Source: Streptococcus panodentis
GTDB lineage: Bacteria; Bacillota; Bacilli; Lactobacillales; Streptococcaceae
Reading direction: 5' to 3'
DNA length: 13,710 bases
Assembly (NCBI RefSeq): GCF_017884005.1
Contig: NZ_QFAY01000041.1
Span: 1 to 13,710, forward strand
A program made the translations under genes and the position numbers. Positions within the stretch are counted from its first letter, which is position 1; each line of letters opens with the position of its first letter. Under the pieces are notes generated by a model. That model had not been told where the DNA came from. It did no database searches and saw only the letters and a list, made by a program, of their open reading frames with translations. Of this stretch, positions 1 through 6,525 are shown one piece after another.

Positions 1-18
1 GTAGATGAAAGACCGCAG

Positions 19-79
19 GGAAGTGTCAAAAGCAGGGCAGGGCGACGCTGACATAATTTGAAGAAATTTTCGAAGAGCA
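19..79 (+). repeat. BOX-like intergenic repeat (partial)
   Basis: Positions 41-52 read GGCGACGCTGAC, which is inside the well-known BOXA1R sequence of pneumococcal BOX elements. Positions 43-77 continue like the 3' boxC part and match 4217-4251 at 28 of 35 bases. The 13-mer GGAAGTGTCAAAA at 19-31 recurs exactly at 4128-4140. In this copy the two blocks lie 11 nt apart, against 76 nt in the 4128-4251 copy, so the middle (hairpin and GATAAAGC block) is missing. BOX membership rests on remembered consensus. Confidence 0.6.
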
Positions 80-116
80 TAAACTAGAAAGAGCATGGAA
101 CAAACAGAATACGTAT

Positions 117-164
117 AAAAACAGGACAATGCTGCAGGTTTCAGACAGCATCGTCCTGTTTTTT
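117..164. terminator. Bidirectional intrinsic terminator
   Basis: A 14-base arm at 121-134 (ACAGGACAATGCTG) pairs with 146-159 (CAGCATCGTCCTGT) with one mismatch and an 11-nt loop. AAAA at 117-120 and TTTT at 160-163 extend the stem. T runs follow in both directions. On the minus strand it starts 6 nt past the lyase stop codon, so it is the lyase terminator. It can also stop plus-strand transcription entering from the left edge. Confidence 0.85.
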
Positions 165-169
165 CATCA

Positions 170-1213
170 TCATCTTTCTGCCAAAATCTGGCAGAGCTGC
201 TCTGCATCTTCCTCTCGGGTCGCCCAGCTGGTTGCCAAGCGGATAATAGTGTGGCTATCATCGTATTTTTCCCAGAAGCTGAAAGCCACTTTTTGGGCCA
301 GTCGGGCTCTTTCTTCCTCACTGACAATGCAGAAAATCTGATTGGTCGGGGCGTCAAAGTGCAGGCGGTAGCCATTTGCTTTTAGGCAGGAACGGATGCG
401 GTCAGCCAAGCGGATGGCATCACAGGCGATCTCTTGGTAGAGATTGTCCTGAAAGAGCTGGTCAAACTGAATCCCCAAAATCCGGCCCTTGGCCAGCAGG
501 GCTCCATGCTGCTTGATAATACTGGTAAAATGGGGAATGAGATCAGGATTAGGCAGGACAACGGCTTCGCCAAACATGGCTCCGCACTTGGTGCCTCCGA
601 TATAAAAAGCTGTGCAGAGCTGAGCCAGGTCAGCCAGACTGACATCATTTGCGGGAGCAGCCAGAGCATAGGCCAGTCGGGCCCCGTCCACATAGAGAGG
701 GATGCTGTAGCTGCGGCAGACTTGGGAGATGGCCTGCAGCTCGGCTTTCGAATAGAGAGTGCCCAGTTCGGTCGGCTGGGAAAGGTAGACCATGCCCGGC
801 ATGACCATGTGTTCGTGGTTGCCGTCGTTCCAGTAGTCTGCCAGCGTCTGTTCAATCTGCTGGGCAGTCAGTTTGCCGTCCTCGCTGGGGATTTCCAGGA
901 CCTTATGGCCGCCAAACTCAATGGCCCCGGCTTCATGGACGCTGATATGGCCGCTTTGGGCGGCGATGACGCCTTGGTAGGAGCGGAGCAGCGCTGCGAT
1001 GACGACCTGATTGGTCTGGGTGCCCCCGACCAAAAACCGAACCTCCGCTTGCGGACACTGGCAGGCTTCCCGGATTCGTCTTTTGGCAGAGGCGGAGAAC
1101 TCATCGCTGCCGTAGCCGCTGGTCTGCATCATATTGGTTTCTGCCAATTTTTCCATAATGCGCGGATGAGCAGCCTCTAAGTAGTCGGATGCAAAAGAGA
1201 GTGTGTGGGTCAT
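170..1213 (-). CDS. Low-specificity L-threonine aldolase-type PLP lyase
   Basis: 347-residue fold-type I PLP enzyme of the beta-eliminating lyase/threonine aldolase family, expected to cleave L-threonine or L-allo-threonine to glycine and acetaldehyde in the cytoplasm. Seen: the cofactor-binding stretch YVDGARLAYAL, with the Asp that contacts the pyridine ring, and FYIGGTKCGAMFGE, where Lys209 is the likely Schiff-base lysine. An early GGTQTNQ motif fits the cofactor phosphate-binding loop. Length is normal for the family. The start at 1213 has a GAACGAGG ribosome binding site about 7 nt upstream (1221-1228). The gene stands alone, with its own terminator at 117-164, and is divergent from a lysR gene. 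Two dyads lie upstream (1246-1259 and 1285-1305). Substrate specificity cannot be read from sequence; the family also contains related aldolases and lyases. Confidence 0.9.
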   Translation of the reverse strand: MTHTLSFASDYLEAAHPRIMEKLAETNMMQTSGYGSDEFSASAKRRIREACQCPQAEVRFLVGGTQTNQVVIAALLRSYQGVIAAQSGHISVHEAGAIEFGGHKVLEIPSEDGKLTAQQIEQTLADYWNDGNHEHMVMPGMVYLSQPTELGTLYSKAELQAISQVCRSYSIPLYVDGARLAYALAAPANDVSLADLAQLCTAFYIGGTKCGAMFGEAVVLPNPDLIPHFTSIIKQHGALLAKGRILGIQFDQLFQDNLYQEIACDAIRLADRIRSCLKANGYRLHFDAPTNQIFCIVSEEERARLAQKVAFSFWEKYDDSHTIIRLATSWATREEDAEQLCQILAER

Positions 1214-1245
1214 GATGTTACCTCGTTCTTGCTTTCTTGATAAAT

Positions 1246-1259
1246 TTAGTGTACACTAA
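1246..1259. promoter_or_regulatory. Perfect 14-bp palindrome, operator candidate
   Basis: TTAGTGTACACTAA is a perfect palindrome 33 nt upstream of the lyase start. On the minus strand a weak promoter can be drawn through it, with TTGTGT as -35, 17 nt, and TACACT as -10 inside the palindrome. A protein bound here should block that promoter. The halves TTAGTG and CACTAA reappear in swapped order at 12543-12554, in front of the LLM oxidoreductase. The regulator is unknown. Confidence 0.5.
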
Positions 1260-1284
1260 TTTTATCTATTACACAAACGGTATA

Positions 1285-1305
1285 TTGTCATGTCTTTCAT
1301 GACAA
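1285..1305. promoter_or_regulatory. Perfect dyad TTGTCA-N9-TGACAA, MtlR-box-like operator
   Basis: TTGTCATG (1285-1292), a 5-nt centre, then CATGACAA (1298-1305) form a perfect inverted repeat. Written as TTGTCA-N9-TGACAA it has the half-sites and spacing of Bacillus MtlR boxes (TTGTCA-N9-TGCCAA) and of the near-dyad at 6751-6771 before mtlA. It lies 72 nt upstream of the lyase start, upstream of the promoter proposed there, as expected for an activator. It could equally belong to another PRD-type regulator or to the LysR protein. Confidence 0.5.
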
Positions 1306-1347
1306 ATCATCATACCAGACTCAATCCGGGCTAAAAATCTTCATTCT

Positions 1348-1440
1348 CTTTGAAAATCAAAGTTGGCGGTGGGACAGACTCCCATGACGGCTGCGCTCTC
1401 ACCCACAGGAGTATGTATCTTTTGGAAGATACCGTATCAG
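1348..1440 (+). repeat. Dispersed repeat, GGTGGGACAGA module copy 1
   Basis: Opens with a small hairpin (CTTTGA-AAA-TCAAAG, 1348-1362) whose TTGAAAATCAAA recurs at 6466-6477 and resembles the boxA start. GGCGGTGGGACAGACTCCC begins at 1365 and the rest is nearly the same as 6635-6705. It ends in a perfect 7-bp hairpin, GTATCTT-TTGG-AAGATAC (1415-1432). The rest of the gap between the lyase and lysR (1441-1640) holds nothing I can name except the lysR ribosome binding site at 1630-1635; I see no convincing lysR promoter. Confidence 0.65.
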
Positions 1441-1640
1441 ATTTCTATCTGCTGCCTTAAAGCCAGGCTTTTGTGCCCCTTGCCTCTTTGATTTTCTTTG
1501 ACGATAAAAAGAGAAATTTCCTTGAAGCAGCTGCTTTCCTATTTTCCGCAGCCGTTGCAGTCTGCCTGCTTGTAAATGCAGCGGTCTTTTGGTGCTTTCT
1601 TTGTTTTTTGAACGCCCTGATGTCTGATGAAGGAGAAATG

Positions 1641-2534
1641 ATGGATGCAGTAAAATGTCAGGCCTTTTTAAAGGCTGCAGAGCAAGGTTCTTTTACGGCA
1701 GCGGCCGACAGTCTGTCTTACAGTCAGTCCGGCATTACCCGTATGATTTCCAGTCTGGAGGAGGAGCTGGGTTTTCCGCTCTTTATCCGGCAGAAAAAAG
1801 GGGTGACCCTGACAGAAGACGGCCGGCTGATGTTGCCCCTGCTGCGGGAGCTGGTTCAGGCTCATCAGCATGCAGAGGAACTGGGGGCAGCGATTCGCGG
1901 GCTGGTCAGGGGCTCACTAACCCTGGGCTGCTATTTCAGTGTATCCTCTATGTGGATGCCGGAGATCTTGCAGCAGTTTGCTCAGGACTTTCCGCAGGTC
2001 AAGGTGACCATGCTGGAGGGCGGCAACAAGGAGATTGCCAAATGGCTGACTGAAAAATCGGTGGATCTTTGCTTCTGTGCCAAGCCAGGCAGAGGGGTAG
2101 ACTGTGACTGGATAGAGCTCTATCAGGATCCGCTGGTAGCCTGGCTGCCCAGCCAGCATCCCAAGGCTGCGGCTGCTTCTTTTGCGATTAAGGATTTGGA
2201 AAGGGAGTCCTTTATCCATACTCTGCCCGGCCAGGATACTGATCAGGACCGGCTGATTGAGCAGGAGGGGCTGAAGCTGCAGACCCGCTTTAGCACCAAG
2301 GACGGTTTTACGACCTATAATATGGTGGAAGCAGGCCTCGGCGTCAGTTTTAATCAGCGCATGATTGCCAGAAAATGGTCGGGCCGGGTTGCTCAGGTCC
2401 CGCTGGCTCCTCAGCGATTTGTCTCTCTGGGTCTGGCCCTGCCCCGCTCGGCCGATCCTTCCCCTGCAGCCAAGCGCTTTATAGCCTGTGTGGAGGAAAT
2501 GGTGGAGGAGCTCGCTGGCGGAACAGCGCTTTAA
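1641..2534 (+). CDS. LysR-family transcriptional regulator
   Basis: 297 residues, normal for LysR-type regulators. The N-terminal winged helix-turn-helix is clear (residues 1-60: QAFLKAAEQGSFTAAADSLS, then SQSGITRMISSLEEELGFPL and LTEDGRLM). A linker helix follows, then the usual two-lobed effector-binding domain. I chose ATG 1641 because AAGGAG at 1630-1635 sits 5 nt before it and the product then begins directly with the DNA-binding domain; ATG 1638 is too close to that site. The frame is open back to GTG 1473 but that start lacks a ribosome binding site. It is divergent from the lyase gene, the arrangement in which LysR proteins often control the neighbour, but 427 nt with a repeat separate them. 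Target and coinducer are unknown. No clear terminator separates it from the next gene. Confidence 0.88.
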   Translation: MDAVKCQAFLKAAEQGSFTAAADSLSYSQSGITRMISSLEEELGFPLFIRQKKGVTLTEDGRLMLPLLRELVQAHQHAEELGAAIRGLVRGSLTLGCYFSVSSMWMPEILQQFAQDFPQVKVTMLEGGNKEIAKWLTEKSVDLCFCAKPGRGVDCDWIELYQDPLVAWLPSQHPKAAAASFAIKDLERESFIHTLPGQDTDQDRLIEQEGLKLQTRFSTKDGFTTYNMVEAGLGVSFNQRMIARKWSGRVAQVPLAPQRFVSLGLALPRSADPSPAAKRFIACVEEMVEELAGGTAL

Positions 2535-2560
2535 ATAGCAGAAGATTTAGAATAAATTGT

Positions 2561-2610
2561 CACTGTTTTCAAAGCCCTGTCTGGTGTATAATAAATAAAA
2601 AATGACAGTG
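2561..2610 (+). promoter_or_regulatory. Promoter for the 6-phospho-beta-glucosidase gene
   Basis: A consensus -10 TATAAT lies at 2587-2592, about 25 nt before the ribosome binding site. At 16-18 nt spacing there is no good -35; the TTGTCA at 2557-2562 is 24 nt away, which is too far. CACTGT (2561-2566) and ACAGTG (2605-2610) form an inverted pair flanking the -10. A good -10 with a poor -35 fits an activator-dependent or repressible promoter, by inference. Confidence 0.5.
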
Positions 2611-2624
2611 TGAGGTAGAAAAGG

Positions 2625-4010
2625 ATGATTCAGTTTCCGGATGGTTTTGCTTGGGGGAGCTCCACTTCGGGCCCGCAGACAGAAGGCCGCGTTCAGGGGG
2701 ATGGCAAGGGAGACAATCTGTGGGATTACTGGTTCAGTCAGGAGCCCAATCGTTTTCATGAAGGCATCGGTCCTGAGCAGACTTCCGGTTTCTATGAAAA
2801 TTGGGAAAGCGATATAGAGCTCTTGTCTGCAACAGGCCACAGCATGTTTCGGACTTCCATCCAGTGGTCCCGTATTTTCCCGCTGGGAGAGGGTGAGGTC
2901 AATCAGTCAGGTGTTGATTTTTATCGCAGAGTCTTTGAGCGCATCAAGTCCAAGGGCATTCAGCTGCTGGTGAATCTCTACCACTTTGATTTGCCCTTTG
3001 CTTTGCAGGAAAAAGGAGACGGCTGGGAAAATAGGGCAACTGTTGAAGCCTATGAAGCTTATGCTCGTTTTTGTTTTGAAACTTACGGAGACTTGGTGGA
3101 CAGGTGGATTACTTTTAATGAGCCCATCGTACCGGTCGAGTTCGGCTATTTTTATGACGGTCACTATCCCCACAAGGTGGATGCGCAAGCAGCAGTCCGA
3201 GTGGCCTACCATACTCAGCTGGCCAGTTCTCTTGCGGTCAAGGCCTGTCATGAGGTGAATCCGGCAGCCAAGATTGGCATCGTCCTCAACCTGACCCCGG
3301 CCTATCCCCGCAGCCAGCATCCGGCTGACCTGAAAGCAGCGCGTATAGCAGAGCTCTTTCAGGCCAAATCCTTTCTGGATCCTTCTGTGCTGGGGGGTTA
3401 TCCGCCGGAACTCATCCAGCTTCTGAAGGAGCAGGAGCTGCTGCCGGCAGTGGCTGCGGCAGAGCTGCAGACGATAAAGGAGCACAGGGTGGACTTTTTA
3501 GGGGTTAATTATTATCAGCCGCTGCGGGTGGCTGCTCCTAGGTACCTGCCGCATCCGGAAGCTCCGCTGATGCCGGATAGATTTTACGAGCCCTATGCCA
3601 TGCCCGGCCGGAAGATCAATCCTCATCGGGGCTGGGAAATTTATGAGCAGGGGATCTATGATATTGCTGAAATGATCAAGCAGCATTACGGCAATATTGA
3701 ATGGATTCTGACAGAAAACGGCATGGGAGTAGAGGGAGAGGAAAGATTCCGTCAGGACGGAGTCATTCAGGATGACTACCGGATAGACTTTGTTAAAGGG
3801 CATCTGAGGGAGCTGCACCGAGCAATCCAAGATGGGGCCAACTGCAAAGGCTATCTCATGTGGACCTTTATTGACTGCTGGTCTTGGCTCAATGGCTATA
3901 AAAACCGCTATGGGCTGATTGAGCTGAATCTGCAGACACAGGAGCGCAAAATCAAAAAATCAGGCCATTGGTTCAAAACGGTCAGCCAACAGAACGGTTT
4001 TGATGCTTAG
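2625..4010 (+). CDS. GH1 6-phospho-beta-glucosidase
   Basis: 461-residue family 1 glycoside hydrolase that should hydrolyse PTS-imported, 6-phosphorylated beta-glucosides such as cellobiose or arbutin to glucose-6-phosphate. The acid/base Glu166 lies in TFNEP and the nucleophile Glu364 in TENGMG. FPDGFAWGSSTSGPQTEG near the start is the typical GH1 N-terminus. WSWLNGYKNRYG near the C-terminus has the Ser, Lys and Tyr positions that bind substrate phosphate in 6-phospho-glycosidases, so the phospho-specific class is favoured over a plain beta-glucosidase. ATG 2625 is preceded by GAGG at 2612-2615. No EII permease or antiterminator is adjacent, so substrate must come through a PTS encoded elsewhere. 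It belongs to the general bgl/asc-type group; I do not assign a symbol. Confidence 0.93.
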   Translation: MIQFPDGFAWGSSTSGPQTEGRVQGDGKGDNLWDYWFSQEPNRFHEGIGPEQTSGFYENWESDIELLSATGHSMFRTSIQWSRIFPLGEGEVNQSGVDFYRRVFERIKSKGIQLLVNLYHFDLPFALQEKGDGWENRATVEAYEAYARFCFETYGDLVDRWITFNEPIVPVEFGYFYDGHYPHKVDAQAAVRVAYHTQLASSLAVKACHEVNPAAKIGIVLNLTPAYPRSQHPADLKAARIAELFQAKSFLDPSVLGGYPPELIQLLKEQELLPAVAAAELQTIKEHRVDFLGVNYYQPLRVAAPRYLPHPEAPLMPDRFYEPYAMPGRKINPHRGWEIYEQGIYDIAEMIKQHYGNIEWILTENGMGVEGEERFRQDGVIQDDYRIDFVKGHLRELHRAIQDGANCKGYLMWTFIDCWSWLNGYKNRYGLIELNLQTQERKIKKSGHWFKTVSQQNGFDA

Positions 4011-4017
4011 GGAAAAG

Positions 4018-4255
4018 CGTCAGCAAACTAGGCAGGAGCAGACAGGATGGCAGCGGGCTGCTCAGAGGCTGAGACAGACTCCCGTGATGACTGCGCCCTC
4101 ACCCACAGAGGGATGGAGCTTTCACAAGGAAGTGTCAAAAAATCTAGCAGAAATTTTGAGGCGGCAGATAAAGCTTCGCTAATCTCCAACAGTCCGGAAG
4201 GACTGTTGGAGCAAGTCGGCGCTGATGTGGTTTGAAGAGATTTTCCAAGAGTCCG
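4018..4255 (+). repeat. Composite BOX-like element between the glucosidase gene and glmS
   Basis: In order: AGCAAACTAGGCAGG at 4022-4036 (boxA-like), a GACAGACTCCCGTGATG block from 4073 matching the modules at 1365 and 6635, CCTCACCCACAGAGGG, GGAAGTGTCAAAA at 4128-4140 (shared with 19-31), CAGATAAAGCTTC at 4165-4177 (shared with 6586 and 12429), a strong hairpin at 4184-4211, and a boxC-like tail at 4217-4251. It lies wholly between genes. Positions 4256-4360 hold no gene or motif I can name. Confidence 0.65.
4184..4211 (+). other. Perfect 12-bp hairpin with GGAA tetraloop
   Basis: CTCCAACAGTCC (4184-4195), loop GGAA, then GGACTGTTGGAG (4200-4211). Every pair is Watson-Crick. No T run follows, so it is not an ordinary intrinsic terminator; it is the central stem of the surrounding repeat and could act as a transcript-end stabiliser for the upstream gene. 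Confidence 0.7.
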
Positions 4256-4364
4256 ACCAGTCTGGGAGGCTTTTGTTTTCTGACACGGCAGACTTGCTGG
4301 ACCAGGGCAGTTTCAATCCTTCGAATCCAGCTTCTTGATCCTAATCATAAAAAGCTTAAACAAA

Positions 4365-4377
4365 ACTATACCAATTT
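4365..4377. promoter_or_regulatory. NagR-like operator, upstream copy
   Basis: ACTATACCAATTT; its complement contains ATTGGTATAG, the core of the dre site bound by GntR-family NagR in Bacillus and in streptococci, where NagR controls glmS and nagA/nagB. It sits just upstream of the glmS -35. An identical 13-mer occurs at 4443-4455. Confidence 0.6.
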
Positions 4378-4382
4378 ACCAG

Positions 4383-4411
4383 TTGACAAATAAAAAATCA
4401 ATGTGTATACT
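4383..4411 (+). promoter_or_regulatory. glmS promoter
   Basis: Consensus -35 TTGACA (4383-4388), 17-nt spacer, and -10 TATACT (4406-4411). Transcription should start near 4418, giving a leader of about 87 nt. The region is AT-rich compared with the flanking genes. Confidence 0.85.
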
Positions 4412-4436
4412 GGTTTTGTTGGAATTTAGAAAGATA

Positions 4437-4455
4437 AATTTGACTATACCAATTT
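4437..4455. promoter_or_regulatory. NagR-like operator, downstream copy
   Basis: The second exact ACTATACCAATTT (4443-4455) has partial dyad symmetry with the AATTTG that begins at 4437. It lies about 25 nt after the predicted transcription start and 78 nt from the upstream copy. A bound repressor would block elongation, or loop with the first site. Confidence 0.6.
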
Positions 4456-4457
4456 CG

Positions 4458-4499
4458 AAGGAGGAACTGGCTCCCTCAGAGTTAGGGAAGCTGGAAGGA
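4458..4499 (+). promoter_or_regulatory. glmS leader: upstream Shine-Dalgarno, hairpin, true ribosome binding site
   Basis: AAGGAGG at 4458-4464 is a strong Shine-Dalgarno with no start codon at usable distance. It is followed by a hairpin: GCTCCCT (4470-4476) pairs with AGGGAAGC (4484-4491) with one bulged A. The site actually placed for glmS is AAGGA at 4495-4499, 5 nt before the ATG. CTCC inside the hairpin could alternatively pair with the upstream GGAG. A regulatory role is inference. Confidence 0.45.
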
Positions 4500-4504
4500 A
4501 TACT

Positions 4505-6319
4505 ATGTGTGGAATTGTCGGAGTTGTGGGCAGCCGCAACGCAACAGATATTTTAATGCAGGGCTTGGAAAAGCTAGAATACCGTGGCTATGACTCAGCT
4601 GGAATTTTTGTAACAACAGGAAAAAATGCCAGTCTGGTCAAGTCTGTCGGCCGTATCGCCGACCTGAGGGCCAAAATCGGCATCGATGTTGCCGGCTCAA
4701 CCGGTATCGGACATACCCGCTGGGCGACCCACGGAAAACCAAGCGAGGACAATGCTCATCCCCATACTTCTCAAACAGGCCGTTTCGTGCTGGTCCACAA
4801 CGGAGTGATTGAAAACTATCTGGATATCAAAAATAACTACCTTGCGGGTCATGATTTCAAAGGGCAGACGGATACGGAGATTACGGTTCATCTGATTGGC
4901 AAATTCGTCGAAGAAGACGGTTTGACTGTTCTGGAGGCTTTCAGAAAAGCGCTTCACATCATTGAAGGATCGTATGCTTTTGCCCTTTTGGATGCTGAAA
5001 ATCCTGACACCATTTATGTCGCTAAAAACAAATCACCGCTCCTCATCGGGCTGGGGCAGGGCTACAATATGGTCTGCTCCGATGCCATGGCCATGATTCG
5101 TGAAACCAGCGAATACATGGAAATCCATGATAAGGAGCTGGTGCTTGTCAAAAAAGACAGTGTTGAGGTTCAGGACTATGAGGGCCGCCCGCTGGAACGC
5201 GAAAGCTACACTGCGGAGCTGGATCTGTCTGACATCGGCAAGGGCACCTATCCTTACTACATGCTCAAGGAAATTGACGAGCAGCCGACTGTGATGCGCA
5301 AACTGATCAGCACCTACTCAGATGAAAATAAGCAAATGGCCGTTGATCCGGCTATCGTCAAAGCCGTTCAGGAAGCCGACCGCCTTTATATCATTGCAGC
5401 GGGAACTTCCTACAATGCCGGTTATGCTTCCAAGAGCATGCTAGAAGAGCTGACCAATACGCCGGTGGAGCTGGGGATTGCTTCGGAGTGGGGCTATGCC
5501 ATGCCGCTGCTGAGCAAGAAACCGATGTTTATCCTGCTCAGCCAGTCTGGAGAGACAGCTGACAGCCGGCAGGTTCTGGTCAAGGCCAATCAGATGGGCA
5601 TCCCAAGCCTGACCATTACCAATGTTCCAGGATCTACGCTGTCCCGCGAGGCGACCTACACCATGCTGCTGCATGCCGGTCCGGAGATTGCCGTAGCTTC
5701 CACCAAGGCCTATACTGGTCAGGTAGCGACTCTTGCTTTTCTGGCCAAGGCAGTCGGTGAAGCTGATGGCAATGAAAAGGCTCAAAACTTCGACCTGGTG
5801 CATGAGCTGTCTATTGTGGCTCAGTCTATCGAGTCCACTCTCTCTGAAAAGGAACTGATTGAAGAAAAGGTGCGCGGCCTTCTGGAAACGACCCGCAACG
5901 CCTTTTACATCGGACGCGGCCAGGACTATTATGTCGTCATGGAAGCCAGTCTCAAACTGAAAGAAATTTCCTATATTCAGTGTGAAGGTTTTGCGGCTGG
6001 AGAATTGAAGCACGGGACCATCTCACTCATTGAAGACGGTACACCGGTGCTGGCTTTGATTTCTAACAATCCCGCTGTGGCCTCCCATACCCGCGGCAAT
6101 GTGTCAGAGGTAGTGGCCCGCGGTGCCAAGGTTCTGACAGTGGTAGAAGAAGGGGTGGAAAAAGAAGGTGACGACATCATTGTCAACAGGGTCCATCCAT
6201 TCCTGTCCAGCATTTCTATGGTCATTCCGACCCAGCTGATTGCCTACTATGCTTCCCTTCACCGCGGACTGGATGTAGACAAGCCGCGCAATCTGGCCAA
6301 GGCTGTAACGGTAGAATAA
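4505..6319 (+). CDS. glmS: Glutamine:fructose-6-phosphate aminotransferase (isomerizing)
   Basis: 604 residues, normal full length. It makes glucosamine-6-phosphate from fructose-6-phosphate and glutamine, the first step toward UDP-GlcNAc, peptidoglycan and wall polymers. The N-terminus MCGIVGVVG gives Cys2 as the glutaminase nucleophile after Met removal; TRWATHGKPS and the following residues complete the Ntn-type amidotransferase domain (about 1-220). Two SIS sugar-isomerase domains follow, with SQSGETADS, STKAYTGQ, then GFAAGELKHGTISLIEDG and the conserved C-terminus KPRNLAKAVTVE. The ATG is fixed by Cys2 and by AAGGA 5 nt upstream. It is monocistronic, with its own promoter, two NagR-like sites and a terminator about 170 nt after the stop. 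The next operon (mannitol) produces its substrate. Confidence 0.98.
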   Translation: MCGIVGVVGSRNATDILMQGLEKLEYRGYDSAGIFVTTGKNASLVKSVGRIADLRAKIGIDVAGSTGIGHTRWATHGKPSEDNAHPHTSQTGRFVLVHNGVIENYLDIKNNYLAGHDFKGQTDTEITVHLIGKFVEEDGLTVLEAFRKALHIIEGSYAFALLDAENPDTIYVAKNKSPLLIGLGQGYNMVCSDAMAMIRETSEYMEIHDKELVLVKKDSVEVQDYEGRPLERESYTAELDLSDIGKGTYPYYMLKEIDEQPTVMRKLISTYSDENKQMAVDPAIVKAVQEADRLYIIAAGTSYNAGYASKSMLEELTNTPVELGIASEWGYAMPLLSKKPMFILLSQSGETADSRQVLVKANQMGIPSLTITNVPGSTLSREATYTMLLHAGPEIAVASTKAYTGQVATLAFLAKAVGEADGNEKAQNFDLVHELSIVAQSIESTLSEKELIEEKVRGLLETTRNAFYIGRGQDYYVVMEASLKLKEISYIQCEGFAAGELKHGTISLIEDGTPVLALISNNPAVASHTRGNVSEVVARGAKVLTVVEEGVEKEGDDIIVNRVHPFLSSISMVIPTQLIAYYASLHRGLDVDKPRNLAKAVTVE

Positions 6320-6381
6320 GCGCAGCGTCTGTATTCATGATATAGGCTTTTAGAAAAGTTCGGTGCAGAAGCTGAGGCGAG

Positions 6382-6490
6382 ATCTTTCACGAAAGTGTCT
6401 GATGAACTGTGCAGGGGAGACGCTGGCTGACCAAAGGCAAGAGAAGCTCTCCCAACCACTGTGTCTTGAAAATCAAACGACTAAATTATA
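6382..6490 (+). repeat. Degenerate BOX-like remnants after glmS
   Basis: Contains CTTTCACGAAAGTGTC (compare TTTCACAAGGAAGTGTC at 4120-4136), GGAGACGCTGGCTGACC from 6416 (compare GGCGACGCTGAC at 41), and TTGAAAATCAAA (6466-6477, as at 1350-1361) followed by a boxA-like ACTAAATTATAGGAAGCT. Order and spacing differ from the other copies, so this is a decayed or rearranged element. Positions 6320-6381 show nothing I can name. Confidence 0.4.
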
Positions 6491-6525
6491 GGAAGCTGGG
6501 TACTGTTGTCCCAGCCTCTTTTTTT
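6491..6525 (+). terminator. glmS intrinsic terminator
   Basis: GGAAGCTGGG (6491-6500) pairs with CCCAGCCTCT (6510-6519) with one A-C mismatch and a terminal G-T, loop of 9 nt, overlapping and followed by a run of seven T (6519-6525). It ends the glmS transcript before the mannitol operon. Its 5' arm lies in boxA-like repeat sequence. Confidence 0.8.

Noticed and set aside
434..1180. 248-codon open frame on the plus strand inside the lyase gene
   Set aside because: It is antisense to a clearly conserved PLP enzyme, has no family signature, and fits the effect of codon bias on the opposite strand.
1348..1440. Insertion sequence or CRISPR interpretation of the dispersed repeats
   Set aside because: No transposase, no terminal inverted repeats with target duplication that I can see, and no regular repeat-spacer pattern; the copies are single, mosaic and intergenic.
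1473..1640. In-frame upstream extension of the LysR gene (GTG 1473) encoding a hydrophobic, membrane-like segment
   Set aside because: No ribosome binding site precedes GTG 1473, whereas AAGGAG sits correctly before ATG 1641, which starts exactly at the DNA-binding domain. A membrane-anchored LysR would be exceptional; conservation of the extension would be needed to revive it.
4000..4235. Short open frames of 60-62 codons after the glucosidase gene
   Set aside because: They lie within the composite repeat, lack ribosome binding sites and have no recognisable protein features.
4418..4504. glmS ribozyme/riboswitch in the glmS leader
   Set aside because: The leader from the predicted start is only about 87 nt and shows no recognisable ribozyme core; NagR-like operators give a simpler explanation, as known in streptococci.
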